Source of the DNA: UBA12158 sp035562735
Lineage (GTDB): Bacteria > Patescibacteriota > Microgenomatia > UBA12405
Assembly: GCA_035562735.1 (NCBI GenBank)
Contig: DATMWB010000040.1
Location: 1-17,458 of the forward strand
Reading direction: 5' to 3'
DNA: 17,458 nucleotides
This document shows, piece by piece, positions 6,065 through 12,326 of this stretch. A program made the translations under genes and the position numbers. The first letter of the stretch is position 1, and the number at the start of each line of letters is the position of its first letter. Below the pieces are notes generated by a model, which saw nothing but the letters and a program-made list of their open reading frames with translations, did no database searches and was not told the origin of the DNA.

Positions 6065-6961
6065 ATGATAAATTTCCTTAAAAGAAACTGGGCGGTTTTT
6101 ATTTTGATTATTATTGGTCTTGTTTATCTCAAAGACAATTACCTAGGAAATAGATATGAATCTTTTTCACCATCATATGAGGGTGAAATGGATATTTTAC
6201 CAATGAGTGGTGGTGTTGATATGGCAATGTCCTCAGTAAAAATGGGGTCAGTGTCTAATTATGGACGACAGGTGGCGCCATCAGAAAGTGCCGATAGACT
6301 GGTTATACAAGACACGGGTTTGTCACTGCAAGTGAAAGATGTGGTAAAGACAATTGATGAGATTGAAACAAAAACGAAGGAATATGGAGGATTTTTGATT
6401 AACTCTCGGTTGTCAAAACCAGAGGGGGCGGCGAGTGGAAATATTTCAGTAAGAGTACCTGAGGATAAAAGAAAAGAAGCGATGGCGGCCTATAAAAACA
6501 TGGCGGTAAAAGTTGTTTCTGAATCAGTTAACGGTACCGATGTGACCGACCAATATACCGATTTGCAGGCGAGACTAGATGTACTTCTCAAAACAAAAAT
6601 GAAGTTTGAAGATATTTTAGATAGAGCTACCGCTGTCAAAGATTTGCTCGATGTCCAACAACAATTGATTTCCCTCCAATCACAAATTGATAATGTAAAG
6701 GGTCAACAAAAATATTACGAACAATCAGCAAAACTGAGTAAAATTACAATTTATTTATCAACTGATGAACTGGCTCTACCCTATGCTCCAACCAATGAAT
6801 GGAGACCCGTGGTCGTATTTAAAGAGGCCGTAAGATCCTTTGTGGGTGCGATAAGAAATATTGGAAATTTGATTATTTGGAGTGTAGTCTATTCTCCAAT
6901 TATTGTTCCAATATTCTTTGTGATTAGGTATATAAAAAGAAAGAGAAAAAATCAGCAATAA
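6065..6961 (+). CDS. DUF4349-domain membrane protein
   Basis: A 298-residue protein with an N-terminal hydrophobic segment (about residues 8-23) and a second one near the C-terminus (about 255-275) followed by a basic tail, so the middle 200 residues should lie outside the cytoplasm between two membrane anchors. That middle part matches the DUF4349 pattern: RLVIQDTGLSLQVKDV opens it, the DVTDQYTDLQARLD block follows, and a predicted coiled-coil hairpin (about residues 165-225, rich in Leu/Gln) precedes the last strand. The function of the family is not established; such proteins are common in the envelope of Gram-positive and CPR bacteria. I moved the start from the in-frame ATG at 6050 to 6065 because an extended -10 lies between them. 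The MFS gene follows after 22 bases but has its own -10. Confidence 0.85.
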   Translation: MINFLKRNWAVFILIIIGLVYLKDNYLGNRYESFSPSYEGEMDILPMSGGVDMAMSSVKMGSVSNYGRQVAPSESADRLVIQDTGLSLQVKDVVKTIDEIETKTKEYGGFLINSRLSKPEGAASGNISVRVPEDKRKEAMAAYKNMAVKVVSESVNGTDVTDQYTDLQARLDVLLKTKMKFEDILDRATAVKDLLDVQQQLISLQSQIDNVKGQQKYYEQSAKLSKITIYLSTDELALPYAPTNEWRPVVVFKEAVRSFVGAIRNIGNLIIWSVVYSPIIVPIFFVIRYIKRKRKNQQ

Positions 6962-6966
6962 ACAGG

Positions 6967-6972
6967 TATAAT
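6967..6972 (+). promoter_or_regulatory. -10 element of the MFS exporter gene
   Basis: A perfect TATAAT ends 11 bases before the ATG at 6984, within the 22 bases separating it from the DUF4349 stop. This would give a very short leader of about four or five bases. Confidence 0.5.
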
Positions 6973-6983
6973 AAGAGCTTCTA

Positions 6984-8153
6984 ATGAACAAAAAAGCCCT
7001 GATAACTATCTTTGTAATTATATTGACTGATATTATTGGGTTTGGAATTATTATTCCCCTCCTCCCATCAATTAGTGAAAACCTAAATATAAAGGGAGCT
7101 GCTTTGGGTTTACTTACTGCATCTTATGCTCTAGCACAATTCATATCTTCACCTATTTTGGGTAATCTTTCCGATAGATATGGAAGAAAACCTATTTTGG
7201 TCTTAAGCAAGGGTGGAACAATAATAGCCTATGTCATGTTGGCTTTTTCTCGCAGTTATGGATTGATTTTGCTCTCTCGTTTAATTGATGGTTTTACTGG
7301 AGGAAATATCCCAGCAGCTAGGGCATATATCAGTGACGTGACGACAAAGGAAAATCGGGCCAGAGGAATGGCGATTATAGGTATGGCTTTTGGATTAGGT
7401 TTTATATTGGGACCAGCTATTGGAGGAATATTTTTTAGTATCGGAAAATCACAAACTTTGCCTGCACTTGTTGGTGCTGGTGTGTCACTAGTTTCTCTAA
7501 TATTAACCCAACTATTTTTGGACGAGAGTTATAGAAAGGAAAAAAGATTTACAGAGACAAAGAAATTTTCTTTAAAAAACTTTCTCTTAGTCTTTAAACA
7601 TCCAGAAATTCAAAAAATATTGGGAGTGGTGTTTGTTACAACGGTTATTATGTCGGGAATGCAGACAACAATTACTTTTTTTAGTAGTAACCAGTTTGGA
7701 TTTACACCTGAAAATAACAGCATGTTGTTTATATATTTAGGAGTGTTGGGCGTAATAATTCAGGGAACATTGGCAAGAAAAAAAATCACTAATACAAAAC
7801 TAATGATAAAAATAGGTTTAATTTCATCATCTATTGGAATTGTACTCATTGCAGTTAGCCCAAATTTAGGAATTCTTTTAATGGCAATGGGCTTAAACTC
7901 ATTTGGAAGCAGTATTTCTCAGATATTTCTCCCAACAGCTTTGTCAACAACAAGCAGTACCGATCCTGAAGGGGAAATTATGGGAGCCTATGAGGGTGTG
8001 AGCAGTCTGGCAAGAGTAGTTGGTCCAGCGATCCTTGGAAGTTTGGTTTTAATTATTCCACGTCAAGCTTATTTTGCTTGTGGGCTAACGCTATTGGTAT
8101 TGTTACTTCTAATAAACAACTTAGAAAAACTTAAGAAAGCCGAGGCCAATTAG
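6984..8153 (+). CDS. MFS efflux transporter, TetA-like (DHA1 type)
   Basis: A 389-residue major-facilitator transporter with about twelve membrane helices, predicted to export small molecules or drugs in exchange for protons. The N-terminal helix LTDIIGFGIIIPLLP is typical of the TetA/Bcr group. Motif A lies between helices 2 and 3 (GNLSDRYGRKP, residues 60-70) and motif C in helix 5 (GLGFILGPAIGG), which marks antiporters. Helix 4 has RLIDGFTGGNIPAARAYISDV, the motif B region. Length is normal for the family. The substrate cannot be read from sequence, and calling it a tetracycline pump would be unjustified. The C-terminal 33 bases overlap the 3' end of the small DUF3096 gene on the other strand. 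Confidence 0.9.
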   Translation: MNKKALITIFVIILTDIIGFGIIIPLLPSISENLNIKGAALGLLTASYALAQFISSPILGNLSDRYGRKPILVLSKGGTIIAYVMLAFSRSYGLILLSRLIDGFTGGNIPAARAYISDVTTKENRARGMAIIGMAFGLGFILGPAIGGIFFSIGKSQTLPALVGAGVSLVSLILTQLFLDESYRKEKRFTETKKFSLKNFLLVFKHPEIQKILGVVFVTTVIMSGMQTTITFFSSNQFGFTPENNSMLFIYLGVLGVIIQGTLARKKITNTKLMIKIGLISSSIGIVLIAVSPNLGILLMAMGLNSFGSSISQIFLPTALSTTSSTDPEGEIMGAYEGVSSLARVVGPAILGSLVLIIPRQAYFACGLTLLVLLLLINNLEKLKKAEAN

Positions 8154-8270
8154 ACCATTGATGATAAAGTATATAGCCACAAGTACTGATAATAATTTAG
8201 GATTTAATAGTATTAGAATCCCAAATATTAGTGATAACAAAGGACTTGGATTTTGAAAGTTGATATTCAT
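8121..8270 (-). CDS. Small DUF3096-like membrane protein, 49 residues
   Basis: A very small integral membrane protein. After a short polar start (MNINFQNPSP) it consists of two hydrophobic helices, LLSLIFGILILLNPKLL and VLVAIYFIINGLIGLGFL, joined by a short turn, and ends in KFF. The order G-I-L-I-L...P-K-L-L...V-A-I-Y-x-I-I-x-G matches DUF3096 proteins, which are about this long and have no known function. I chose the ATG at 8270 because a perfect TATAAT ends seven bases before it; an in-frame ATG at 8279 (three residues more) overlaps that element. Reading further upstream would run into rarA. It diverges from rarA over a shared palindromic promoter and overlaps the MFS gene by 33 bases at the 3' end. 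Confidence 0.75.
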   Translation of the reverse strand: MNINFQNPSPLLSLIFGILILLNPKLLSVLVAIYFIINGLIGLGFLKFF

Positions 8271-8272
8271 TA

Positions 8273-8301
8273 TTGACATTATAAAGGATATTTCATATCC
8301 T
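8273..8301 (+). promoter_or_regulatory. Sigma-70-type promoter of rarA
   Basis: A perfect -35 TTGACA (8273-8278), a 17-base spacer and TATCCT (8296-8301). The start site should be near 8308, giving rarA a leader of about 20 bases. The -35 overlaps the -10 of the divergent DUF3096 promoter by one base. Confidence 0.7.
8278..8283 (-). promoter_or_regulatory. -10 element, leaderless start of the DUF3096 gene
   Basis: A perfect TATAAT on the minus strand ends seven bases before the ATG at 8270. The -35 region is weak, and the element lies inside the rarA promoter, so the two promoters should exclude each other. Confidence 0.6.
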
Positions 8302-8303
8302 TT
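8283..8303. promoter_or_regulatory. Perfect 9-3-9 palindrome in the shared DUF3096/rarA promoter
   Basis: AAAGGATAT, three bases (TTC), ATATCCTTT. The dyad covers the rarA spacer and -10 and begins at the edge of the minus-strand -10. It is not followed by a T-run on either side, which argues for an operator and against a terminator. Confidence 0.55.
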
Positions 8304-8328
8304 GGTACCCGAAGTAAACCCAAATATT

Positions 8329-9498
8329 ATGACCAACGAACCACTAGCAGCAATATTAAGACCAAAAAATTTAGACGAATTTATCGGGCAAAAACACTTA
8401 GTTGGCGAAGGTAAACCGCTAAGAATGGCCATAGAAAGCCATCAGATTTTTTCAATGATTTTCTGGGGACCTCCAGGAGTAGGAAAAACAACTCTAGCGC
8501 GAATCATTGCCAAGGAAGCACAAGCAGAATTGTACGAATTGTCAGCAGTTTCAGCCAGTAAAGATGATATTAAAAAAATAATAGGTACCCATATTGGTAA
8601 TCAAACAAATTTGGTAAAAAAGATTTTATTTTTAGATGAAATACACCGTTTTAATAAGGCGCAACAAGATTTTTTGTTACCTTCAGTTGAATCGGGAGCT
8701 CTAACTTTAATTGGAGCGACAACGGAAAATCCGAGCTTTGAAGTGATTGCCCCACTCTTGTCCCGATGTCGAGTTTTTACCTTAAAAGAATTTAGTAATG
8801 AAGAAATGGAAGAAGTGATAAATAGGGGCCTAAAGATTTTAAAAATGAAGATGATCAAGGGTGCCAAAGAGTGGCTTATAAATATGGCCAACGGCGATGC
8901 TAGACAGGCAATAACCATGATTGACAATGCTCATACTCTGTATGGAAACCTAAAGATAGAGTCTTTAAAAAATGCTTTGCAAAATTCTTTTCTGCGTTTT
9001 GATAAAAAAGGTGACGAACACTACAACACTATTTCTGCGTTCATAAAAAGTATGAGGGCTAGTGATGTTGATGCCGCACTTTATTATCTGGCTAGAATGG
9101 TGGCGGCGGGAGAAGATCCAAAGTTTATAGCTCGAAGGATGGTAATTTTTGCTTCTGAAGATATTGGCTTAGCATCGTCATCGGCACTGCTAGTGGCCAA
9201 CGCGGTGTTTAGGTCAGTGGAAACGATTGGCTACCCTGAATGTCGGGAAACTCTGGCTCATGGGGTAGCATACTTGGCTAAATGCCCTAAGGATAGGTCG
9301 GCCTATGATGCCTTTATGAGTGCTTTAAAAGATGTAGAAACATATGGAAATCTTCCCATTCCCCTATCGATTTTAAATCCCGAAACCTCACTGATGAAAG
9401 AGCTAGGGTATGGCAAAGACTACGATAAATATACAAAAGAATCTTTGTTACCTGAGAAATTAAAAGGTAAAAAATATTTGAGGGAGAAGAAGAAATAG
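8329..9498 (+). CDS. rarA: Replication-associated recombination protein RarA (MgsA), AAA+ ATPase
   Basis: A 389-residue clamp-loader-like AAA+ ATPase of the RarA/MgsA/WRNIP1 family, which acts at stalled replication forks and interacts with single-strand-binding protein and DNA ends in known members. The conserved start PLAAILRPKNLDEFIGQKHLVG is present, with Walker A GPPGVGKT (47-54), Walker B LFLDEIHRFN (100-109), sensor 1 GATTENPSF (129-137) and the arginine finger in LLSRCRVF (Arg146). The C-terminal part has DGDARQA-type sensor 2 residues and the tetramerisation/MgsA C domain (GYPECRETLAHGVAYLA). The ATG at 8329 begins exactly where the family homology starts; an in-frame ATG at 8260 lies upstream of the promoter. 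The deaminase gene follows after 18 bases and may be co-transcribed. Confidence 0.95.
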   Translation: MTNEPLAAILRPKNLDEFIGQKHLVGEGKPLRMAIESHQIFSMIFWGPPGVGKTTLARIIAKEAQAELYELSAVSASKDDIKKIIGTHIGNQTNLVKKILFLDEIHRFNKAQQDFLLPSVESGALTLIGATTENPSFEVIAPLLSRCRVFTLKEFSNEEMEEVINRGLKILKMKMIKGAKEWLINMANGDARQAITMIDNAHTLYGNLKIESLKNALQNSFLRFDKKGDEHYNTISAFIKSMRASDVDAALYYLARMVAAGEDPKFIARRMVIFASEDIGLASSSALLVANAVFRSVETIGYPECRETLAHGVAYLAKCPKDRSAYDAFMSALKDVETYGNLPIPLSILNPETSLMKELGYGKDYDKYTKESLLPEKLKGKKYLREKKK

Positions 9499-9516
9499 TT
9501 AATAATTAATTTTATT

Positions 9517-9978
9517 ATGAAAAATATTGACAAAAAATTTTTAAAAATTGCTGTAAACCAAGCTAAAAAATCGGTGAAGTTGGGTGGTTTTCCTGCAGGA
9601 GCAGTAGTGGTACAGAACGAAAAAATAATTTCTAGAGGTGTAAGTTTGGGACATATTTTACATGACCCAACCAGCCACGCAGAAACTTCGTCAATTCGAA
9701 AAGCGTGTAAGAAAATAAAAAGTTATTTGGACGGAGCAACACTATATGCGTCACTGGAACCGTGCATAATGTGTTTTCAAGTTTCCAACTGGGCGGAAGT
9801 ATCCCGAATTGTATATGGTTGTAAAAAAACCGAAGCAATGGCTAAAAAGGGATATTATGAAGGAATAAATGATGTCAGAAAAATAAACAAGAAAAATAAT
9901 CGACAAATTGAAATGAAATATATTCCTGATTTTGAAAAAGAAATGTTGGAATTGGTTTCTGAATGGGAAAATAAATAG
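9517..9978 (+). CDS. Zinc-dependent nucleobase/nucleoside deaminase (guanine-deaminase-like)
   Basis: A 153-residue member of the cytidine/deoxycytidylate deaminase superfamily, which removes the amino group of a base using a zinc-activated water. The zinc ligands and proton donor are HAE (His54, Glu56) and PCxxC (Cys83, Cys86) in LEPCIMCFQVSNWAEVSRIVYGCKK. The context DPTSHAETSSIRKACK closely resembles bacterial guanine deaminase (DPTAHAE), so guanine or a related free base is the more likely substrate; a tRNA adenosine deaminase (TadA) is less likely. I see no strong promoter directly upstream, only AT-rich sequence, so it is probably read with rarA. Its stop codon directly abuts the stop codon of the convergent TPR gene with no base between. 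Confidence 0.8.
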   Translation: MKNIDKKFLKIAVNQAKKSVKLGGFPAGAVVVQNEKIISRGVSLGHILHDPTSHAETSSIRKACKKIKSYLDGATLYASLEPCIMCFQVSNWAEVSRIVYGCKKTEAMAKKGYYEGINDVRKINKKNNRQIEMKYIPDFEKEMLELVSEWENK

Positions 9979-10584
9979 TTATTTTGCAAAATACAATTGA
10001 ACGCAGCCGGTGGGGTCATTTTTGGTCAGCAACACCCACATGGCCTGAAACCAATTTTCATCATATAGAGCCATAAGCCGACGGCCACAGACAGCTTCTC
10101 TTTTTATCACTTCTTTGCCCATAGCTATCACCTTGTCATAATCAGCGAGGGCTTTTTCTTTGTCCCCCAAATGCTTGTAAGTATCACCGCGATTCATTAG
10201 AGCGTGAGGATAGTCGGGCCTTAATTCGAGGGCTTTATTTAAATCGGGCAGAGCTCTATCATAGCGCTTTAATCTAATATTTATAAAAGCTCTATTGTTA
10301 TAAGCCTCAGCATAGTTTGGATTAATTTCTATGGCGCGATTTAAATCGCGGATGGCGTAGAAACATGAACCTGATTCATATTCGTAGTCACTTAAATCCA
10401 ACCAGTCTTTGGCGGTTACTAAGTTTTTGGGATATTGAGTGGTGGGAATATGGTCTTGATAACAAAAATTATCTTCTGTCAGTCCATCGTAGTATTTTCC
10501 AAGTAAGGGAACAAAAAAGAAAAACAAGATAATAGCTAATAACCACTGCTTTTTGAAAGTAAGAGGTTTTGCTTTCTTTTTCAT
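9979..10584 (-). CDS. Membrane-anchored tetratricopeptide-repeat protein
   Basis: A 201-residue protein with a basic N-terminus and one hydrophobic segment (about residues 13-30, QWLLAIILFFFFVPLLG), which should anchor it so that the rest faces outward. The middle holds about three TPR units: the first around SCFYAIRDLNRAIEINPN, then YAEAYNNRAFINIRLKRYDRALPDLNKALELRPD, then YPHALMNRGDTYKHLGDKEKALADYDKVI (about residues 73-152). TPR arrays bind other proteins; no enzymatic domain is visible. The C-terminal 50 residues include two cysteines (VCGRRL and GCVQL) with unknown role. The promoter is TGGACA-N17-TATATT with the -10 ending six bases before the ATG, so the message should be leaderless. 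The binding partner is not indicated by the neighbours. Confidence 0.8.
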   Translation of the reverse strand: MKKKAKPLTFKKQWLLAIILFFFFVPLLGKYYDGLTEDNFCYQDHIPTTQYPKNLVTAKDWLDLSDYEYESGSCFYAIRDLNRAIEINPNYAEAYNNRAFINIRLKRYDRALPDLNKALELRPDYPHALMNRGDTYKHLGDKEKALADYDKVIAMGKEVIKREAVCGRRLMALYDENWFQAMWVLLTKNDPTGCVQLYFAK

Positions 10585-10590
10585 AACAAG

Positions 10591-10619
10591 AATATAGCGC
10601 TAAAATATGAAGATGTCCA
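10591..10619 (-). promoter_or_regulatory. Promoter of the TPR gene, leaderless
   Basis: On the minus strand -35 TGGACA (10619-10614), a 17-base spacer and -10 TATATT (10596-10591), ending six bases before the ATG at 10584. The -35 lies within the first codons of the divergent repair gene. Confidence 0.6.
10601..10606 (+). promoter_or_regulatory. -10 element of the ATL/GIY-YIG gene
   Basis: TAAAAT ends six bases before the ATG at 10613. Between the two divergent -10 boxes lie only four bases, and an eight-base palindrome TAGCGCTA (10595-10602) is centred exactly between them. Confidence 0.45.
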
Positions 10620-11185
10620 AATTGAAGCCAGGAGAATTTTCAAAAAGAGTTTGTGAACTAGCTATGCAAATCCCAAAAGGGAGAGTGACAACATATGGTT
10701 TACTGGCAGTTGCCGCAGGAGGGCACCCAATATTGGCACAAATGATTACCAATATACTGGGAAAATCCAAAGAGATTGATAAAATCCCATTTCATAGAAT
10801 TGTCTATAGTAACGGAAAAATTTGGACTAATCCAAAATACGATAAGATTCGACGAAAATTATACAAAAATGAGGGAATAAAAATTGACAGTAAAAATAGA
10901 ATTGTTGATTTTGAAAAATATATTTATGTCTTTGAGGAGAAAAAATATTTTGTATATATGTTGAAATGTAATGACAATACACTATATACAGGGATAACCA
11001 CCAATCTAGAAAGACGATTGAAAGAACATAACGATTCTAAATTGGGAGCAAAATACACAAAAGTCCGACGGCCAGTAAAATTGATTTACTCAAAAGAATT
11101 TGCCAATAGATCTTTGGCTACAATAGAAGAAGCGCGAATTAAAAAACTACCAAGAGTTGAAAAACTAAATCTTGTCGGGGTATAG
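10613..11185 (+). CDS. Alkyltransferase-like protein fused to a GIY-YIG nuclease domain
   Basis: A 190-residue two-domain protein. Residues 8-105 form the DNA-binding domain of O6-alkylguanine-DNA alkyltransferases: FSKRVCELAMQIPKGRVTTYG with the nucleotide-flipping Tyr28, then PFHRIV, where the catalytic Cys of PCHR is Phe60, then RRKLYKNEGI. Without the Cys it cannot transfer alkyl groups, as in alkyltransferase-like (ATL) proteins that bind lesions and recruit excision repair. Residues 111-185 are a full GIY-YIG (YhbQ/UvrC-N-like) domain: YFVYMLKCNDNTLYTGITTNLERRLKEHN with Tyr115, Tyr125, Arg134/135, and Glu172/173 as the likely metal ligand. The simplest reading is lesion recognition joined to strand cleavage. 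The arginine finger of the ATL helix also seems replaced (Gln43). I chose 10613 over the ATG at 10607 because TAAAAT ends six bases before it. Confidence 0.85.
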   Translation: MSKLKPGEFSKRVCELAMQIPKGRVTTYGLLAVAAGGHPILAQMITNILGKSKEIDKIPFHRIVYSNGKIWTNPKYDKIRRKLYKNEGIKIDSKNRIVDFEKYIYVFEEKKYFVYMLKCNDNTLYTGITTNLERRLKEHNDSKLGAKYTKVRRPVKLIYSKEFANRSLATIEEARIKKLPRVEKLNLVGV

Positions 11186-11189
11186 TTTT
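11161..11189. terminator. Weak bidirectional hairpin at the convergent stop codons
   Basis: AAAACTA (11161-11167) and TAGTTTT (11183-11189) form a seven-base stem with a 15-base loop. It spans both stop codons of the convergent pair and is flanked by T-rich sequence on both strands. The stem is AT-rich and weak, so termination here is only a possibility. Confidence 0.25.
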
Positions 11190-11485
11190 CCTTTTGGCTT
11201 TTTAAGCTTATCCCCTACTTGAAATTTTTCCCACATTTCTCGAGAAAGACCAATGTTTCGTGTCTTACCAGTAGACATTTTTACAACAAGAAAATAATGA
11301 TCACTTTTTGAACCAGTGTCAAAATCCTCCACCTCATTGAATTTTTTGTCACTGACTTCACCGGCCCACTCCTCGTTTTTTGATTTGAGAACTAGCTTTA
11401 TAATAAAGCCAAAAAAAATAACGACTAATAAGGCAAAAAACACAAAAAATATAATCAAAGGGCCAAAAACTGCAGCTTTTTCCAT
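11165..11485 (-). CDS. Small membrane protein of unknown function, one N-terminal helix
   Basis: A 106-residue protein with one long hydrophobic segment (about residues 8-33) followed by a soluble domain. The soluble part, EWAGEVSDKKFNEVEDFDTG...HYFLVVKMSTGKTRNIGLSRE followed by FQVGDKLKKPKGKLYPDKI, looks like a small beta-barrel of the kind found in membrane proteins with DUF2500/DUF7489-like domains (a W-x-G-x-V start, a Y-x-L-x-V strand and a final GD-x-L-x-K-x-x-G). I am unsure of the family and the function is unknown. It lies on the opposite strand between two alkylation-repair genes and overlaps the ATL/GIY-YIG gene by 21 bases at the stop. No good promoter at the usual leaderless position is seen; an AT-rich TACATT at 11505-11510 is the best candidate. 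Confidence 0.7.
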   Translation of the reverse strand: MEKAAVFGPLIIFFVFFALLVVIFFGFIIKLVLKSKNEEWAGEVSDKKFNEVEDFDTGSKSDHYFLVVKMSTGKTRNIGLSREMWEKFQVGDKLKKPKGKLYPDKI

Positions 11486-11495
11486 AGTTTAAAGC

Positions 11496-11520
11496 CCTGA
11501 TTTTAATGTAACTAATCAGG
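11496..11520. repeat. Inverted repeat CCTGATT-N11-AATCAGG in a divergent intergenic region
   Basis: Perfect seven-base arms separated by 11 bases, in the 65-base space between the small membrane-protein gene and the AlkD-family gene. The right arm ends 13 bases before the TATAAT of the AlkD gene, so it could be an operator for either gene. Confidence 0.35.
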
Positions 11521-11533
11521 TAATAAATTATAC

Positions 11534-11539
11534 TATAAT
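11534..11539 (+). promoter_or_regulatory. -10 element of the AlkD-family gene
   Basis: A perfect TATAAT ends 11 bases before the ATG at 11551. This spacing predicts a leader of only about four or five bases, the same as for the MFS gene. Confidence 0.5.
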
Positions 11540-11550
11540 CAACTTCATAT

Positions 11551-12276
11551 ATGAAAATTTCTAATAAAATCCACTTAAATATTCTTGAAAAATTTAAAGA
11601 ATATAGAAATAATCGTGATAAAAAAACTAATGAATGGGTGCAACATTATCTTGGAAGTAACAAGCCAACATTAGGGATTAAGTCAAGTGAAATGGTGGCA
11701 ATGGCAAAAGATATTGTCCGTGAGAATAACTTTGATAAAAATAATTTAAAAGAACTTTTAGACTCACTTTATAGTAAGGCAGATACTTTTGCTGAAATTG
11801 ATATAGCAGCGAGATTGCTAGGTTCTTTGCCAAATATTAGAAAAGAACTTGAACCCGAAATTTTGGACTACTGGCTTAATTTTACACATGGTTGGGCTGA
11901 AATTGATGTACTTTGCCAAAATAATTTTACTGCTAATGAAGTTTTAGAAAATTGGATAAAATGGGAAAAAGTACTAGTAAAGTTTTCTGATGATGAAAAT
12001 GTTAGTAAAAGACGAGCCAGCATGGTTTTACTGACAAAATCATTAAGAGAATCAGATGATAAAAGATTGTCAGAATTGGCTTTTGCACAAATCGAAAAAT
12101 TAAAATGGGAGAAAGATATTTTGATAACTAAAGCCATTTCATGGTTACTTAGATCCTTGGTTAAACATCACAAGGAAGAAGTATTGGATTATTTGGAAGC
12201 AAAGCAAGAAAGCCTACCAAAAATTGCTTATCGAGAGGCGTATAAAAAAGCGATGACGGGGAGAAAGAATGGATAA
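11551..12276 (+). CDS. AlkD-family DNA alkylation-repair glycosylase (HEAT-like)
   Basis: A 241-residue all-helical protein of the DNA alkylation-repair family (PF08713). Known members such as Bacillus cereus AlkD remove N3- and N7-alkylated, positively charged purines without flipping the base. The key residues described for AlkD can be aligned by motif: GWAEID gives Trp115 and Asp119 (W109 and D113 in AlkD), SKRRASMVLL gives Arg154/155 (R148), and AISWLLRSLVKH gives Trp198 (W187), so the enzyme looks active. The N-terminal block LGIKSSEMVAMAKDI is the usual entry of the family. The gene lies 365 bases downstream of the ATL/GIY-YIG fusion, on the same strand but with a separate promoter. A strong terminator follows the stop codon. 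Confidence 0.88.
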   Translation: MKISNKIHLNILEKFKEYRNNRDKKTNEWVQHYLGSNKPTLGIKSSEMVAMAKDIVRENNFDKNNLKELLDSLYSKADTFAEIDIAARLLGSLPNIRKELEPEILDYWLNFTHGWAEIDVLCQNNFTANEVLENWIKWEKVLVKFSDDENVSKRRASMVLLTKSLRESDDKRLSELAFAQIEKLKWEKDILITKAISWLLRSLVKHHKEEVLDYLEAKQESLPKIAYREAYKKAMTGRKNG

Positions 12277-12279
12277 ACA

Positions 12280-12305
12280 AAAATCCCCCAATCAGGGGGG
12301 ATTTT
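12280..12305. terminator. Bidirectional intrinsic terminator
   Basis: A ten-base stem AAAATCCCCC/GGGGGATTTT with a six-base loop (12290-12295), with As on one side and Ts on the other so it works in both directions. It separates the convergent AlkD-family and SurA_N-type genes, and is the only classical terminator I see in the window. Confidence 0.9.
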
Positions 12306-12326
12306 AGATTTTATAAAAATTTTTCC

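Noticed and set aside
8260..8328. Earlier ATG for rarA at 8260
   Set aside because: It lies upstream of the strong promoter at 8273-8301, and RarA homology begins exactly at the ATG at 8329.
8271..8432. Long version of the DUF3096 protein (103 residues)
   Set aside because: The extra residues are antisense to the first codons of rarA and to its promoter, and do not resemble the family, which is about 50 residues long.
9968..9985. AAAATAA-ATAG-TTATTTT hairpin at the abutting stop codons of the deaminase and TPR genes
   Set aside because: A seven-base stem of only A-T pairs is too weak, and such inverted repeats are expected by chance in AT-rich DNA.
10607..10612. ATG at 10607 as start of the ATL/GIY-YIG gene
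   Set aside because: It directly follows the TAAAAT hexamer, so it would lie before the expected transcription start; the ATG at 10613 has the six-base spacing seen elsewhere. The difference is only two residues.
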